In this document: positions 1 to 13,579 of the stretch, one piece after another
Layout of the letters: each line of letters starts with the position of its first letter
Numbering within the stretch: position 1 is the stretch's first letter
Assembly (NCBI RefSeq): GCF_050948215.1
Contig: NW_027489011.1
Location: 62,001 to 126,000, forward strand
Origin: Halictus rubicundus
Taxonomy: Eukaryota; Arthropoda; Insecta; Hymenoptera; Halictidae
Direction of reading: 5' to 3'
DNA: 64,000 nucleotides
The notes under the pieces: generated by a model
Told to the model about the DNA's origin: nothing
The model's input: only the letters and a program-made list of their open reading frames with translations
Databases searched by the model: none
Program-made: the position numbers and the translations under genes

Positions 1-3000
1 TGTATCCTGTCCTATCCTCTATCCTATCCTCTATAATATCGTATCCTCTATTATATCCTATCCTCTATCCTATCCTCTATCCTTTATCCTATCCTATCCT
101 CTACCCTATCCTATCCTCTGTCCCACCCTATCCTGTATCCTATCCTCCATCCTATCCTATCCTCTATCCTATCCTATCCTCAATCCTATCCTATCCACTA
201 TCTTATAATATCATCTATCCCATGCCATCCTCTACCCTATCCTACCCTATATCCTATCCTATTCTCCATGCTATCCTATCCTCTATCCTATCCTCAATCC
301 TATTGTATAGTGTATCCTATCCCATCCTCTGCCCTATCCTATACTCTATCCTATCATATCCTCTATCCTATCCTATCCACTATCCTATTCTCTATCCTAT
401 CCTATCTTCTATCCTATCCTCTCCTCTATCCTACCCTATCCTCTATACTATCCTATCCTATATCCTATCCTATCTTCTATCCTATCCTATCCAATCCTCT
501 ATCCTATCCTCTATCCCGTCCTATCCCCTATCCTATCCTATCGTCAATACTAACCTATCCTCTATGCTATCCTATCCTCTATCCTATCCTATCGTCTATC
601 CTATCCTTTCCTCTATCCTATCCTATCCTCTATCCTATCCTATCCACTATCCTATACTATCCTCTATCCTATCCTATCCTCTATCCTATCCTATCCTCTA
701 TCCTATCCTATCTTCTATCCTATCCTCCATCCTATCCTATCCTCTATCCTATAATATCATCTATCCTAACCTCTTCTCTATCCTATCCTATCCTCTGTAA
801 TATCGTATCCTCTATCCTGTCCTATCCTCTATCCTGTCCTATCCTCTATCCTGTCCTATCCTCTATCCTGTCCTATCCTCTATCCTCTATCCTATCCAAT
901 CCTCTATCCTATACTCTATCCTATCCTCTATCATATGCTATCCTCAATCGAATCCTATCCTATCCTCTATCCTATCCAATCCTCTTTCCTATCTTGTTCT
1001 CTATCCTATCCTGTCCTCTATCCTATGCTATACTCTAACCTATCCTATCCTCTATCCTATCCTCAATCCTATTGTATAGTGTATCCTATCCCATCCTCTG
1101 CCCTATCCTATACTCTATCCTATCATATCCTCTATCCTATTCTATCCACTATCCTATTCTCTATGCTATCCTATCTTCTATCCTATCCTATCCTCTATCC
1201 TATCCTATCCTCTATCGTATCCTATCCACTATAATATCGTATCCTCTATCCTATCCTATCCTCAACCCTATCCTATCCTATCCTCTGTCCTATAATATCC
1301 TCTATCCTATCCTATCCTCTATCCTATCCTATCCTCTATCCTATCCTATCCTCTATCCTATCCTATCCTCTATCCTATCCTATCCTCTATCCTATCCTAT
1401 CCTGTATCCTATCCTGTATCCTATCCTCAATCCTATCCTATCCTCGAACCTCTCCTATCCTCTATCCTATCCTATCCTCTATCGTACCCTGTCCTATATC
1501 CTATCCAATCCTCTATCCTATCCGCTATCCTTTCCTAGCCTCTATCCTATCCTATCCTCTATCCTATGCTATCCTCAATTCTATCCTATCCTATTCTCTA
1601 TCCTATCCTCATTCCTATCCTCAATCCTATCCTATCCTCTATCCTATCCTATCCTCTATCCTATCCTATCCTCTACCCTATCCTATCCTCTATCCTATCC
1701 TATTCTGTATCCTGTCCTATCCTCTATCCTATCCTCTATAATATCGTATCCTCTATCCTATCCTATCCTCTATCCTAACCTATCCTCTATCCTATCCTAT
1801 CCTATCCACTATCCTATCCTATCCTCTATCCTATCCTCTATCCTACCCTATCGTCAATCCTATCCTATCTTCTACGCTATCCTATTCTCTATCCTATCCT
1901 ATCCTCTATCCTGTCCTACCCTCTATCCTATCCTATCCTCTATCCTGTCCTATCCTCAATCCTATCCTATCCACTATCTTATAATATCATCTATCCCATG
2001 CTATCCTCTACCCTATCCTACCCTATATCCTATCCTATTCTCTATCCTATCCTCTATCCTATCGTATCCTCTATCCTATCCCATACTCTGCCCTATCCTA
2101 TACTCTATCCTATCATATCCTCTATCCTATTATATCCACTATCCTATTCTCTATCCTATCCTATCTTCTATCCTATCCTATCCTCTATCCTACCCTATCC
2201 TCTATACTATCCTATCCTATATCCTATCCTATCTTCTATCCTATCCTATCCTCAATCCTATCCTATCCTCTATCCTATCCTATCCTCTATCCTATCCTAT
2301 CCTCTATCCTATCCTATCCTCTATCCTATCCTATCCTCTATCCTCTATCCTATCCAATCCTCTATCCTATACTCTATCCTATCCTCTATCATATGCTATC
2401 CTCAATCGAATCCTATCCTATCCTCTATCCTATAATATCATCTATCCTACGCTATTCTAGATCCTATCCCATCCTCTTCCCTATCCCATACTCTATCCTA
2501 TCATATCCTCTATCCTATCCTATCCACTATCCTATCCTATCCTCTTGCCTATCCTGTTCTCTATCCTATCCTGTCCTCTATCCTATGCTATACTCTAACC
2601 TATCCTATCCTTAATCCTATCCTATCCTCCATGCTATCCTATCCTCTATCCTATCCTCAATCCTATTGTATAGTGTATCCTATCCCATCCTCTGCCCTAT
2701 CCTATACTCTATCCTATCATATCCTCTATCCTATCCTATCCACTATCCTATTCTCTATCCTATCCTATCTTCTATCCTATCCTATCCTCTATCCTACCCT
2801 ATCCTCTATACTATCCTATCCTATATCCTATCCTATCTTCTATCCTATCCTATCCAATCCTCTATCCTATCATCTATCCCGTCCTATCCCCTATCCTATC
2901 CTATCGTCAATACTAACCTATCCTCTATGCTATCCTATCCTCTATCCTATCCTATCGTCTATCCTATCCTATCCTCTATCCTATCCTATCCTCTATCCTA

Positions 3001-5590
3001 TCCTATCCACTATCCTGTCCTATCCTCTATCCTATCCTATCCTCTATCCTATCCTATCCTCTATCCTATCCTATCTTCTATCCTATCCTCCATCCTATCC
3101 TATCCTCTATCCTATAATATCATCTATCCTAACCTCTTCTCTATCCTATCTTATCCTCTATAATATCGTATCCTGTATCCTGCCCTATCCTCTATCCTGT
3201 CCTATCCTCTATCCTATCCTCTATCCTATCCTATCGTCTATCCTATCCTACCCTCTATCCTATCCTATCCTCTATCCTGTCCTATCCTCAATCCTATCCT
3301 ATCCACTATCTTATAATATCATCTATCCCATGCTATCCTCTACCCTATCCTACCCTATATCCTATCCTATTCTCTATCCTATCCTCTATCCTATCGTATC
3401 CTCTATCCTATCCCATACTCTGCCCTATCCTATACTCTATCCTATCATATCCTCTATCCTATCCTATCCACTATCCTGTTCTCTATCCTATCCTGTCCTC
3501 TATCCTATGCTATACTCTAACCTATCCTATCCTTAATCCTATCCTATCCTCCATGCTATCCTATCCTCTATCCTATCCTCAATCCTATTGTATAGTGTAT
3601 CCTATCCCATCCTCTGCCCTATCCTATACTCTATCCTATCATATCCTCTATCCTATCCTATCCACTGTCCTATTCTCTAGCCTATCCTATCTTCTATCCT
3701 ATCCTATCCTCTATCCTACCCTATCCTCTATACTATCCTATCCTATATCCTATCCTATCTTCTATCCTATCCTATCCAATCCTCTATCCTATCCTCTATC
3801 CCGTCCTATCCCCTATCCTATCCTATCGTCAATACTAACCTATCCTCTATGCTATCCTATACTCTATCCTATCCTATCCTCTATCCTATCCTATCTTCTA
3901 TCCTATCCTATCCTCTATCCCACCCTATCCTCTATACTATCCTATCCTATATCCTATCCTATCTTCTATCCTATCCTATCCTCAATCCTATCCTATCCTC
4001 AATCCTATCCTATCCTCTATCCTATCCTATCCTCTATCCTATCCTATCCTCTATCCTATCCTATCTCCTATCCTCTATCCTATCCAATCCTCTATCCTAT
4101 ACTCTATCCTATCCTCTATCATATGCTATCCTCAATCGAATCCTATCCTATCCTCTATCCTATCCTATCCTATCCTATCCTCTGTCCTATAATATCCTCT
4201 ATCCTATCCTATCCTCTATCCTATCCTATCCTATCCTCCATCCTATCCTATCCTCTATCCTATCCTGTATCCTATCCTATCCTCTATCCTATCCTGTACT
4301 CTATCCTATCCCATCCTCTATCCTATCCTATCCTCTATCCTATCCTATCTTCTATCCTATGCTATCCTCTATCCTATATCCTATCCTATCCTCGATCCTA
4401 TCCTCCATCCTATCCTATCCTCTATCCTATAATATCGTCTATCCTATCCTATTCTCTATCCTATCCTATTCTCTATCCTGTCCTATCCTCTATCGTATCC
4501 TATCCTCTATCCTATCCAATCCGCTATCCTATCCTCTATCCCGTCCTATCCCCAATCCTATCCTATCGTCAATCCTATCCTATCGTCAATCCTATCCTAT
4601 CCTCTATCCTATCCTATCCTCTATCCTATCCCATCCTCTATCCTATCCTATCCTCTATCCTATCCTATCCTCTATCCTATCATATCCTCTATCCTATCCT
4701 ATCCTCTACCCTACCCTATCCTCTATCCTATCCCATCCTCTATCCTATCCTATCCTCTATCCTCTCCTTTATCCTATCCTATCCTCTATCCTATCCTCTA
4801 TCCTATTCTATCCTCTATCCTATCCTATCCTTTATCCTATCCTATCCTCGATCCTATCCTCCATCCTATCCTATCCTCTATCCTATAATATCGTCTATCC
4901 TACCCTATCCTCTATCCTATCCCATCCTCTATCCTATCCTACCCTCTATCCTCTCCTTTATCCTATCCTATCCTCTATCCTATCCTCTATCCTATTCTAT
5001 CCTCTATCCTATCCTATCCTCTAACCTATCCTATCCTCTATCCTATCTAATCCCCTATCCTATCCTATCCTCTATCCTATCCTATCCTCTATCGTATCCT
5101 ATCCTCTATCCTATCCCATCCTATATCCTATCCTCTATCCTATCCTATCCTCTATCCTATGCAATCCTCTATCCTATCCGATCCTCGATCCTAACCTATC
5201 CTCTATAATAGCGTATCATCTATCATATCCTATCCTCTTTCCTATAATATCATCTATCCTATCCAATCCAATATCCTATCCTCTTTCCTATCCTATCCTC
5301 TATCCTATCCAATCCTATATCCTATCCTCTATTCTATCCAATCCTCTATCCTATCCACTATCCTATCCTATCCTCAATCCTATAATATCATCTTTCCTAT
5401 TCTATTCTCTATCCTATCCTCTCCTATCCTCTATCCTATCCTATCCTCTATCCTATCCAATCGTCTATCCTATCCGATCCTCGATCCTATCCTATCCTCT
5501 ATAATATCGTATTCTCTATCATATCCTATCCTCTTCCCTATAATATCCTCTATCCTATCCAATCCTCTATCCTATCCTCTATCCTTTCTT
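1..5590 (+). repeat. Block 1: divergent repeat with internal duplications
   Basis: Words here depart from consensus far more often than elsewhere, and the block has private variants such as ATTGTATAGTG (near 301, 1070, 2663, 3586), CTTATAATATCATC (near 193, 1977, 3309) and CTATGCTATACTC (near 1022, 2582, 3503). These anchors show internal copies: 268 onward matches 2631 onward for about 700 bp (offset 2,363), and 2631 matches 3553 (offset 922). Early forms of the ATAATATCG word used later as a block marker appear near 31, 1230, 1736 and 3157. The divergence suggests an older or less homogenised part, possibly towards an array edge; that is inference. No gene is present. Confidence 0.85.
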
Positions 5591-5700
5591 CTATGCGATC
5601 CTATCCTCTATCGTCTCCTGTCCTCTATCCTATCCAATCATCTATCCTATCCTCTATCGTCTCCTATCATCTATCCTATCCAATCCTCTATCCTGTCCTC

Positions 5701-5921
5701 TATCCTATCCTATCCTCTATCCTATCCTATCCTCTATCCTATCCTATCCTCTATCCTATCCTATCCTCTATCCTATCCTATCCTCTATCCTATCCTATCC
5801 TCTATCCTATCCTATCCTCTATCCTATCCTATCCTCTATCCTATCCTATCCTCTATCCTATCCTATCCTCTATCCTATCCTATCCTCTATCCTATCCTAT
5901 CCTCTATCCTATCCTATCCTC
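5701..5921 (+). repeat. Perfect 17-mer run, 13 units
   Basis: Thirteen uninterrupted copies of TATCCTATCCTATCCTC, ended by a T-to-C change at 5922. It sits at the start of the homogenised zone and has a matching 13-unit run in the duplicate at 11821-12041. This is the clearest place to see the basic 17-bp unit. Confidence 0.92.
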
Positions 5922-7263
5922 CATCCTATCCTATCCTCTATCCTATCCTATCCTATCCTCTATCCTATCCTATCGTCTATCCTATCCTATCCTCTATCCT
6001 ATCCTATCCTCTATCCTATCCTATCATCTATCCTATCCTATCCTCTATCCTATCCTATCCTCTATCCTATCCTATCCTCTATCCTATCCTTTCCTCTATC
6101 CTATCCAATCCTCTATCCTATCCTATCCTATCCTATCCTCTATCCTATCCTTTCCTCTATCCTATCCAATCCTCTATCCTATCCTATCCTATCCTATCCT
6201 ATCCTATCCTCTATCCTATCCTCTATCCTATCCTCTATCCTATCCTCTATCCTATCCTATCCTCTATCCTATCCTCTATCCTACCCTCTATCCTATCCTC
6301 TATCCTATCCTATCCTCTATCCTATCCTATCCTCTATCCTATCCTCTATAATATCGCTTACTCTATCATATCCTATCCTCTATCCTATAATATCATCTAT
6401 CCTATTCTATACTCTATCCTATCCTCTATCATATCCAATCCTCTATCGCATCCTCTATCCTATCCTACCCTCTTTCCTATCCTATCCTCTATCCTATCCT
6501 ATCCTCTATCCTATCCTATCCTCTATCCTATACTATCCTCTATCCTATCCTATCCTCTATCCTATCCTATCCTCTATCCTATCCTCTATCCTATCGTATC
6601 CTCTATCGTATCCTATCCTCTATCCTATCCTATCCTCTTTCCTATCCTATCCTCTATCCTATCCTATCCTCTATCCTATCCTATCCTCTATCCTATCCTA
6701 TCCTCTATCCTATCCTATCCACTATCCTATCCTATCCTCTATCCTATCCTCTATCCTATCCTCTATCCTATCCTCTATCCTATCCTATCCTCTATAATAT
6801 CGTTTACTCTATCATATCCTATCCTCTATCCTATAATATCATCTATCCTATTCTATCCTCTATCCTATCGTCTATCATATCCAATCCTCTATCCGATCCT
6901 CTATCCTATCCTATCCTGTATCCTGTCCTATCCTCTATCCTATCCTATCCTCTATCCTATCCTTTCCTCTACCCTATCCAATCCTCTATCCTATCCTATC
7001 CTCTATCCTATCGTAACATCTATCGTATCCTATCCTCCATCCTATCCTATCCTCTATCCTATCCTATCAACTATCCTATCCAATTACCTATCCGATCCTC
7101 TATCCAATCCTATCCTATATCCTATCCTATCCTCTATCCTATCCTATCGTCTATCCTATCCTATCCTCTATCCTATCCTATCCTCTATCCTATCCTATCC
7201 TCTATCCTATCCTATCCTCTATCCTATCCTATCCTCTATCCTATCCTATCCTCTATCCTATCC

Positions 7264-7347
7264 TATCCTCTATCCTCTATCCTCTATCCTCTATCCTCTA
7301 TCCTCTATCCTCTATCCTCTATCCTCTATCCTCTATCCTCTATCCTC
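7264..7347 (+). repeat. 7-mer run, 12 units of TATCCTC
   Basis: Twelve perfect TATCCTC copies, flanked by ordinary 17-mer repeat. The counterpart in the duplicated copy (13531-13579) has only 7 units, so the run length changed after the roughly 6-kb duplication. Confidence 0.95.
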
Positions 7348-7751
7348 TATCCTATCCTATCCTCTATCCTATCCTATCCTCTATCCTATCCTATCCTCTA
7401 TCCTATCCTATCCTCTATCCTATCCTATCTTCTATCCTATCCTGTCCTCTATCCTATCCTATCCTCTATCCTATCCTATCCTCTATCCTATCGTATCCTC
7501 TATCGTATCCTATACTATATCCTATCCTATCCTCTATCCGATCCTCTATCCTATCCTATCCTCTATCCTATCCTATACTCTATCCTATCCTATCCTTTAT
7601 CCTATACTAGCCTCTACCTTATCCTATCCTCTATCCTATCCAATTACCTATCCGATCCTCTATCCTATCCTATCCTCTATCAGATCCTCAATCCTATCCT
7701 ATCCTCTATCCTGTCCTATCCTCTATCCTATCCTTTCCTCAATCCTATTAT

Positions 7752-9260
7752 ATGCTCTATCCTATCCTATCCTCTATCCTATCCTCTATCCTATCCTATC
7801 CTCTATCCCATCCTATCCGCTATCCTATCCTATCCTCTATCCTATCCTATCCTCTATCCTATCCTATCCTCTATCCTATCCTATCGTCTATCCTATCCTA
7901 TCCTCTATCCTATCCTATCCTCTATCCTATCCTATCCTCTATCCTATCGTATCCTCTATCGTATCCTATCCTCTATCCTATCCTATCCTCTATCCTATCC
8001 TTTCCTCTATCCTATCCAATCCTCTATCCTATCCTATCCTATCCTATCCTATCCTCTATCCTATCCTCTATCCTATCCTCTATCCTATCCTCTATCCTAT
8101 CCTATCCTCTATCCTATCCTCTATCCTACCCTCTATCCTATCCTCTATCCTATCCTATCCTCTATCCTATCCTCTATAATATCGCTTACTCTATCATATC
8201 CTATCCTCTATCCTATAATATCATCTATCCTATTCTATACTCTATCCTATCCTGTATCATATCCAATCCTCTATCGTATCCTCTATCCTATCCTACCCTC
8301 TTTCCTATCCTATCCTCTATCCTATCCTATCCTCTATCCTATCCTATCCTCTATCCTATACTATCCTCTATCGTATCCTATCCTCTATCCTATCCTATCC
8401 TCTTTCCTATCCTATCCTCTATCCTATCCTATCCTCTATCCTATCCTATCCTCTATCCTATCCTATCCTCTATCCTATCCTATCCACTATCCTATCCTAT
8501 CCTCTATCCTATCCTCTATCCTATCCTCTATCCTATCCTCTATCCTATCCTATCCTCTATAATATCGTTTACTCTATCATATCCTATCCTCTATCCTATA
8601 ATATCATTTATCCTCTTCTATCCTCTATCCTATCGTCTATCATATCCAATCCTGTATCCGATCCTCTATCCTATCCTATCCTGTATCCTGTCCTATCCTC
8701 TATCCTATCCACTCCTCTATCCTATCCTTTCCTCTATTCTATCCAATCCTCTATCCTATCCTATCCTCTATCCTATCCTATCCTCTATACTATACTATCC
8801 TCTATCCTATCCTATCCCCTATCCTATCCTATCCTCTATCTATTCCACTATCCTATCCTATCCTCTATCCGATCCTCTATCCTATCTTATCCTGTATCCT
8901 GTCCTATCCTCTATCCAATCCTATCCTATATCCTATCCTTCCCTCTATCCTATCCTATCCTCTATCCTATCCTATCCTCTATCCTCTATCCTATCCTATC
9001 CCCTATCCTATCCTATCCACTATCCGACCCTCTATCCTAGCCTATCCTCTATTATATCCTATCCCCTATCCTATCCTATCCTCTATCGTATCCTATCCTC
9101 TATCCTATCCTCTCCTCTATCCTATCCTATCCTCTATCCTATCCTATCCTCTATCCTATCCTATCCTCTATCCTATCCTATCCTATCCTCTATCCTATCC
9201 TCTATCCTATCCTCTATCCTATCCTCTATCCTATCCTATCCTCTATCCTATCCTCTATAA
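7752..9260 (+). repeat. TATGCTC-led segment resembling the later 2.22-kb HOR
   Basis: The sequence after the ATG at 7752 matches that after 13967 and 16188. The AT-rich marker lies 424, 429 and 436 bp downstream in the three copies. Beyond the marker this copy diverges: its long 7-mer run starts 1,691 bp downstream rather than about 770-800 bp. It is therefore a partial or rearranged relative of the 2.22-kb HOR. The long open frame here is a repeat artefact, not a gene. Confidence 0.75.
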
Positions 9261-9442
9261 TATCGTTTACTCTATCATATCCTATCCTCTATCCTATAAT
9301 GTCATCTATCCTATTCTATCCTCTATCCTATCCTCTATCATATCCAATCCTCTATCGTATCCTCTATCCTATCCTACCCTCTTTCCTATCCTATCCTCTA
9401 TCCTATCCTATCCTCTATCCTATCCTATCCTCTATCCTATCC

Positions 9443-9771
9443 TATCCTCTATCCTCTATCCTCTATCCTCTATCCTCTATCCTCTATCCTCTATCCTCTA
9501 TCCTCTATCCTCTATCCTCTATCCTCTATCCTCTATCCTCTATCCTCTATCCTCTATCCTCTATCCTCTATCCTCTATCCTCTATCCTCTATCCTCTATC
9601 CTCTATCCTCTATCCTCTATCCTCTATCCTCTATCCTCTATCCTCTATCCTCTATCCTCTATCCTCTATCCTCTATCCTCTATCCTCTATCCTCTATCCT
9701 CTATCCTCTATCCTCTATCCTCTATCCTCTATCCTCTATCCTCTATGCTCTATCATCTATCCTCTATCCTC
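9443..9771 (+). repeat. 7-mer run, 47 units
   Basis: Forty-seven 7-bp units. The first 43 are perfect TATCCTC; unit 44 (9744) is TATGCTC and unit 45 (9751) is TATCATC, followed by two perfect units. Both variants sit at the 3' end. Confidence 0.95.
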
Positions 9772-11820
9772 TATCCTATCCTATCCTCTATCCTATCCTA
9801 TCCTCTATCCTCTCCTCTATCCTATCCTATCCTCTATCCTATCCTATCCTCTATGCTATCCTACCCTCTTTCCTATCCTATCCTCTATCCTATCCTATCC
9901 TCTATCCTATCCTATCCTCTATCCTATCCTATCCTCTATCCTATCATATCCTCTATCCTATCCTATCCTCTATCCTATCCTATCCTCTATCCTATCCTAT
10001 CCTCTATCCTATCCTTTCCTCAATCCTATTATATCCTCTATCCTATCCTATCCTCTATCCTATCCTATCCTCTATCCTATCCTATCCCCTATCCTATCCT
10101 ATCCTCTATCCTTTCCTCTATCCTATCCTATCCTCTATCCTATCCTATCCTCTATCCTATCCTATCCTCTATCCTATCCTATCCTCTATCCTATCCTATC
10201 CTCTATCCTATCCTATCCTCTATCCTATCCTATCCTCTATCCGATCCTCTATCCTATCCTATCCTCTATCCTATCCTATACTCTATCCTATCCTATCCTC
10301 TATCCTATCCTATCCTCTATGCTATCCTATCCTCAATCCTATCGTATACTCTATCCTATCCTATCGTCTATCCTATCCTATCGTCTATCCTATAATATCT
10401 TCTATCCTATCCAATCCTCTATTCTATCCTCTATCCTATGCTCTATCCTATCCTATCCTCTATCCTATAATATCCTCTATTCTATCCAATCCTCTATCGT
10501 ATAATATCCTCAATCCTACCCTATCCCCTATCCTATCCTATCCTCTATCCTATCCAATCATCTATCCAATCCTATCCTCTATCCTATCCTGTCCTATATC
10601 CTGTCCTATTGTCTATCCTATACTATCCTCTATCCTATCCTATCCTCTATCCTACCCTATCCTCTATCCTATCCCATCCTCTATCCTATCCTACCCTCTA
10701 TCCTATCCTTTATCCTATCCTATCCTCTATCCTATCCTCTATCCTATTCTATCCTCTATCCTATCCTATCCTCTATCCTATCCTCTATCCTATCCTATCC
10801 TCTATCCTATCCTATCCTCTATCCTACCCTATCCTCTATCCTATCCCATCCTCTATCCTATCCTACCCTCTATCCTATCCTTTATCCTATCCTATCCTCT
10901 ATCCTATCCTCTATCCTATTCTATCCTCTATCCTATCCTATCCTCTATCCTATCCAATCCCCTATCCTATCCTATCCTCTATCCTATCCTATCCTCTATC
11001 GTATCCTATCCTCTATCCTATCCCATCCTATATCCTATCCTCTATCCTATCCTATCCTCTATCCTATGCAATCCTCTATCCTATCCGATCCTCGATCCTA
11101 ACCTATCCTCTATAATAGCGTATCATCTATCATATCCTATCCTCTTTCCTATAATATCATCTATCCTATCCAATCCCCTATCCTATCCTCTTTCCTATCC
11201 TATCCTCTATCCTATCCAATCCTATATCCTATCCTCTATTCTATACAATCCTCTATCCTATCCACTATCCTATCCTATCCTCAATCCTATAATATCATCT
11301 TTCCTATTCTATTCTCTATCCTATCCTCTCCTATCCTCTATCCTATCCTATCCTCTATCCCATCCAATCGTCTATCCTATCCGATCCTCGATCCTATCCT
11401 ATCCTCTATAATATCGTATTCTCTATCATATCCTATCCTCTTCCCTATAATATCCTCTATCCTATCCAATCCTCTATCCTATCCTCTATCCTTTCTTCTA
11501 TGCTATCCTATCCTCTATCGTCTCCTGTCCTCTATCCTATCCAATCATCTATCCTATCCTCTATCGTCTCCTATCATCTATCCTATCCAATCCCCTATCC
11601 TATCCTCTATCCTATCCTATCCTATCCGATCCTCTATCCTATCCTGTATCCTCTTCTCTATACTATCCTATATACTATCCTCAATACTATCCTCTATCCT
11701 ATCCTATGATCTATCCTATCCTATCCTCTATCCTATCCTCTATTCTAACCTATCCTCTATCCTATCCTATCCTGAATCCTATCCTATCCTCTATCCTATC
11801 CAATCCTCTATCCTGTCCTC

Positions 11821-12041
11821 TATCCTATCCTATCCTCTATCCTATCCTATCCTCTATCCTATCCTATCCTCTATCCTATCCTATCCTCTATCCTATCCTA
11901 TCCTCTATCCTATCCTATCCTCTATCCTATCCTATCCTCTATCCTATCCTATCCTCTATCCTATCCTATCCTCTATCCTATCCTATCCTCTATCCTATCC
12001 TATCCTCTATCCTATCCTATCCTCTATCCTATCCTATCCTC
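11821..12041 (+). repeat. Perfect 17-mer run, 13 units
   Basis: Thirteen uninterrupted 17-mers ended by TATCG at 12042. It pairs with the 13-unit run at 5701-5921 in the other duplicate; the terminating variant differs between the two. Confidence 0.92.
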
Positions 12042-13530
12042 TATCGTATCCTATCCTCTATCCTATCCTATCCTCTATCCTATCCTATCCTCTATCCTAT
12101 CCTATCGTCTATCCTATCCTATCCTCTATCCTATCCTATCCTCTATCCTATCCTATCATCTATCCTATCCTATCCTCTATCCTATCCTATCCTCTATCCT
12201 ATCCTATCCTCTATCCTATCCTTTCCTCTATCCTATCCAATCCTCTATCCTATCCTATCCTATCCTATCCTCTATCCTATCCTCTATCCTATCCTCTATC
12301 CTATCCTCTATCCTATCCTATCCTCTATCCTATCCTCTATCCTACCCTCTATCCTATCCTCTATCCTATCCTATCCTCTATCCTATCCTCTATAATATCG
12401 CTTACTCTATCATATCCTATCCTCTATCCTATAATATCATCTATCCTATTCTATACTCTATCCTATCCTCTATCATATCCAATCCTCTATCGCATCCTCT
12501 ATCCTATCCTACCCTCTTTCCTATCCTATCCTCTATCCTATCCTATCCTCTATCCTATCCTATCGTCTATCCTATACTATCCTCTATCCTATCCTATCCT
12601 CTATCCTATCCTATCCTCTATCCTATCCTCTATCCTATCGTATCCTCTATCGTTTCCTATCCTCTATCCTATCCTATCCTCTTTCCTATCCTATCCTCTA
12701 TCCTATCCTATCCTCTATCCTATCCTATCCTCTATCCTATCCTATCCTCTATCCTATCCTATCCACTATCCTATCCTATCCTCTATCCTATCCTCTATCC
12801 TATCCTCTATCCTATCCTCTATCCTATCCTATCATCTATAATATCGTTTACTCTATCATATCCTATCCTCTATCCTATAATATCATCTATCCTATTCTAT
12901 CTTCTATCCTATCGTCTATCATATCCAATCCTCTATCCGATCCTCTATCCTATCCTATCCTGTATCCTGTCCTATCCTCTATCCTACCCTATCCTCTATC
13001 CTATCCTTTCCTCTATCCTATCCAATCCTCTATCCTATCCTATCCTCTATCCTATCGTAACATCTATCGTATCCTATCCTCCATCCTATCCTATCCTCTA
13101 TCCTATCCTATCAACTATCCTATCCAATTACCTATCCGATCCTCTATCCAATCCTATCCTATATCCTATCCTATCCTCTATCCTATCCTATCGTCTATCC
13201 TATCCTATCCTCTATCCTATCCTATCCTCTATCCTATCCTCTATCCTATCCTATCCTCTATCCTATCGTCTATCCTATCCTATCCTCTATCCTATCCTAT
13301 CGTCTATCCTATCCTATCCTCTATCCTATCCTCTATCCTATCCTATCCTCTATCCTATCCTATCCTCTATCCTATCGTATCCTCTATCGTATCCTATCCT
13401 ATATCCTATCCTATCCTCTATCCTATCCTATCCTCTATCCTATCCTATCCTCTATCCTATCCTATCCTCTATCCTATCCTATCCTCTATCCTATCCTATC
13501 CTCTATCCTATCCTATCCTCTATCCTATCC

Positions 13531-13579
13531 TATCCTCTATCCTCTATCCTCTATCCTCTATCCTCTATCCTCTATCCTC
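13531..13579 (+). repeat. 7-mer run, 7 units
   Basis: Seven perfect TATCCTC copies; the duplicate partner at 7264-7347 has 12. Confidence 0.94.

Larger units (their letters stand above)
4900..8180 (+). repeat. Segmental duplication, copy A
   Basis: This stretch recurs at about 10,800-14,400. Shared anchors are ATAATAGCG (5206 and 11113, offset 5,907), the CTATCGTCTCCTGTCC word (5,610 region and 11,517 region, offset 5,907), ATAATATCGCTTACTC (6348 and 12392, offset 6,044), CAATTACCTATCCG (7081 and 13125, offset 6,044) and TTATATGCTC (start codon-like ATG at 7752 and 13967, offset 6,215). The changing offset means internal gains and losses after copying. The left edge is approximate. Confidence 0.82.
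5591..10600 (+). repeat. Block 2: homogenised 17-mer repeat with two 7-mer runs
   Basis: Substitutions drop sharply near 5.6-5.7 kb and long consensus 17-mer stretches begin. The block carries five copies of the AT-rich marker (6348, 6794, 8176, 8559, 9257), short 12-mer stretches (for example around 6,200-6,340), and 7-mer runs at 7264-7347 and 9443-9771. Copies at 6348 and 8176 have the CGCTTACTC form; the others have CGTTTACTC. No gene is seen. Confidence 0.85.
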
